From assembly GCA_903903705.1 (NCBI GenBank), contig CAIUZU010000424.1:1-7278 (forward strand): DNA of 7,278 nucleotides. The letters are read 5' to 3'. A model generated the notes under the pieces. It was given only the letters and a program-made list of their open reading frames with translations. It ran no database searches and was not told the DNA's origin. A program made the translations under genes and the position numbers. Within the stretch, counting starts at the first letter, position 1, and the number at the start of each line of letters is the position of its first letter. Shown in pieces: positions 6,973 to 7,278 of this stretch. The stretch is from an uncultured Helicobacteraceae bacterium. GTDB lineage: Bacteria; Campylobacterota; Campylobacteria; Campylobacterales; Sulfurimonadaceae.

Positions 6973-7278
6973 GTGAAAGAATATGTCTTAAAAAACAATG
7001 ATTTTTTAGTATCACAAACTGACTCAAAAGGCATAATTTTATTTGCCAATGATGATTTTTGTAATGTTGCAGGCTATAAGCTGGAAGAACTTGTAGGCAA
7101 ACCTCACAATATAGTTCGTCATCCGGATATGCCAAAAGCTGCATTTAAAGGCTTATGGGAAACCGTAAAGAGCGATAAGATCTGGACAGGATATGTTAAA
7201 AATAGAACTAAAGATGGTGGATACTACTGGGTCTATGCAACGGTTTACCCTATATTTGATGAAGTGAGAAAAGAAAAA
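6973..7278 (+). CDS. PAS-domain sensor protein, Aer-like, 3' end missing
   Basis: The first 102 residues are visible and the frame is open to the window edge. They form one PAS domain beginning almost at the N-terminus: FLVSQTDSKGIILFAND, then the Aer-type signature HNIVRHPDMP (54-63), LWETVKSDKIWTGYVKN, and KDGGYYWVYATVYP. No signal peptide or membrane segment precedes it, so the sensor is cytoplasmic. In E. coli Aer and Campylobacter CetB, PAS domains of this type bind FAD and report redox or energy state to chemotaxis. What follows the PAS (chemoreceptor signalling domain, GGDEF, or nothing as in CetB) is outside the window, so I do not name the gene. The GTG start at 6973 has GAAGG seven bases upstream. 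It is divergent from the rppH operon. Confidence 0.88.
   Translation, partial: MKEYVLKNNDFLVSQTDSKGIILFANDDFCNVAGYKLEELVGKPHNIVRHPDMPKAAFKGLWETVKSDKIWTGYVKNRTKDGGYYWVYATVYPIFDEVRKEK

Noticed and set aside
6905..7144. Minus-strand 79-codon open frame opposite the PAS gene
   Set aside because: It runs antisense over the clearly coding PAS frame and the gap, has no recognisable domain, and looks like a shadow frame.
1..7278. CRISPR array, insertion sequence, toxin-antitoxin or phage-defence system
   Set aside because: I found no repeat-spacer pattern, transposase, terminal inverted repeats or small paired genes; nearly all bases belong to recognised housekeeping or signalling genes.

Overview
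The window looks like an AT-rich chromosome segment from a member of the Campylobacterota (formerly Epsilonproteobacteria), most likely a free-living Sulfurimonas-like organism. The main reasons are a recognisable HobA (a DnaA-binding protein typical of this phylum), a short delta-prime clamp-loader subunit, a FolP with a long N-terminal extension, and the order rppH-lysC-hobA-holB-folP. From memory that order matches Helicobacter pylori HP1228 to HP1232. The genus is inferred from style (many PAS/GGDEF sensors, codon bias) and is not proven.

Layout: (1) Bases 2-1456, plus strand: 3' part of a membrane sensor diguanylate cyclase (periplasmic Cache-like domain, transmembrane helix, HAMP, coiled coil, PAS, GGDEF); its start lies outside the window. 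(2) Bases 1513-6833, minus strand: a tight six-gene run read leftwards: rppH, lysC, hobA, holB, folP and a four-CBS-domain GGDEF protein. Gene gaps are 0, 4, -14, -11 and 11 bases, so it is very probably one operon. A good sigma-70-like promoter (TTGATT, 16 bases, TATAAT) sits upstream of rppH. (3) Bases 6834-6972: a divergent regulatory gap. (4) Bases 6973-7278, plus strand: the start of a PAS-domain protein with a GTG start and a good Shine-Dalgarno sequence; it runs off the right edge.

The operon mixes RNA decay or nucleotide cleanup (RppH), aspartate-family amino acid and cell-wall precursor synthesis (LysC), initiation of replication (HobA), the replicative clamp loader (delta-prime), folate synthesis (FolP) and c-di-GMP signalling (CBS-GGDEF). 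A plausible but unproven reading is coordinated expression of growth-related functions, with a nucleotide-sensing cyclase added at the end. Two diguanylate cyclases converge at about 1457-1512, and Aer-like PAS domains occur in the proteins at both window edges.

I see no mobile element, CRISPR array, RNA gene or obviously foreign gene. Most of the window is housekeeping. The points that deserve a second look are the CBS-GGDEF protein at the operon end, a possible internal translation start in lysC, the altered loop in FolP, and the reduced delta-prime.
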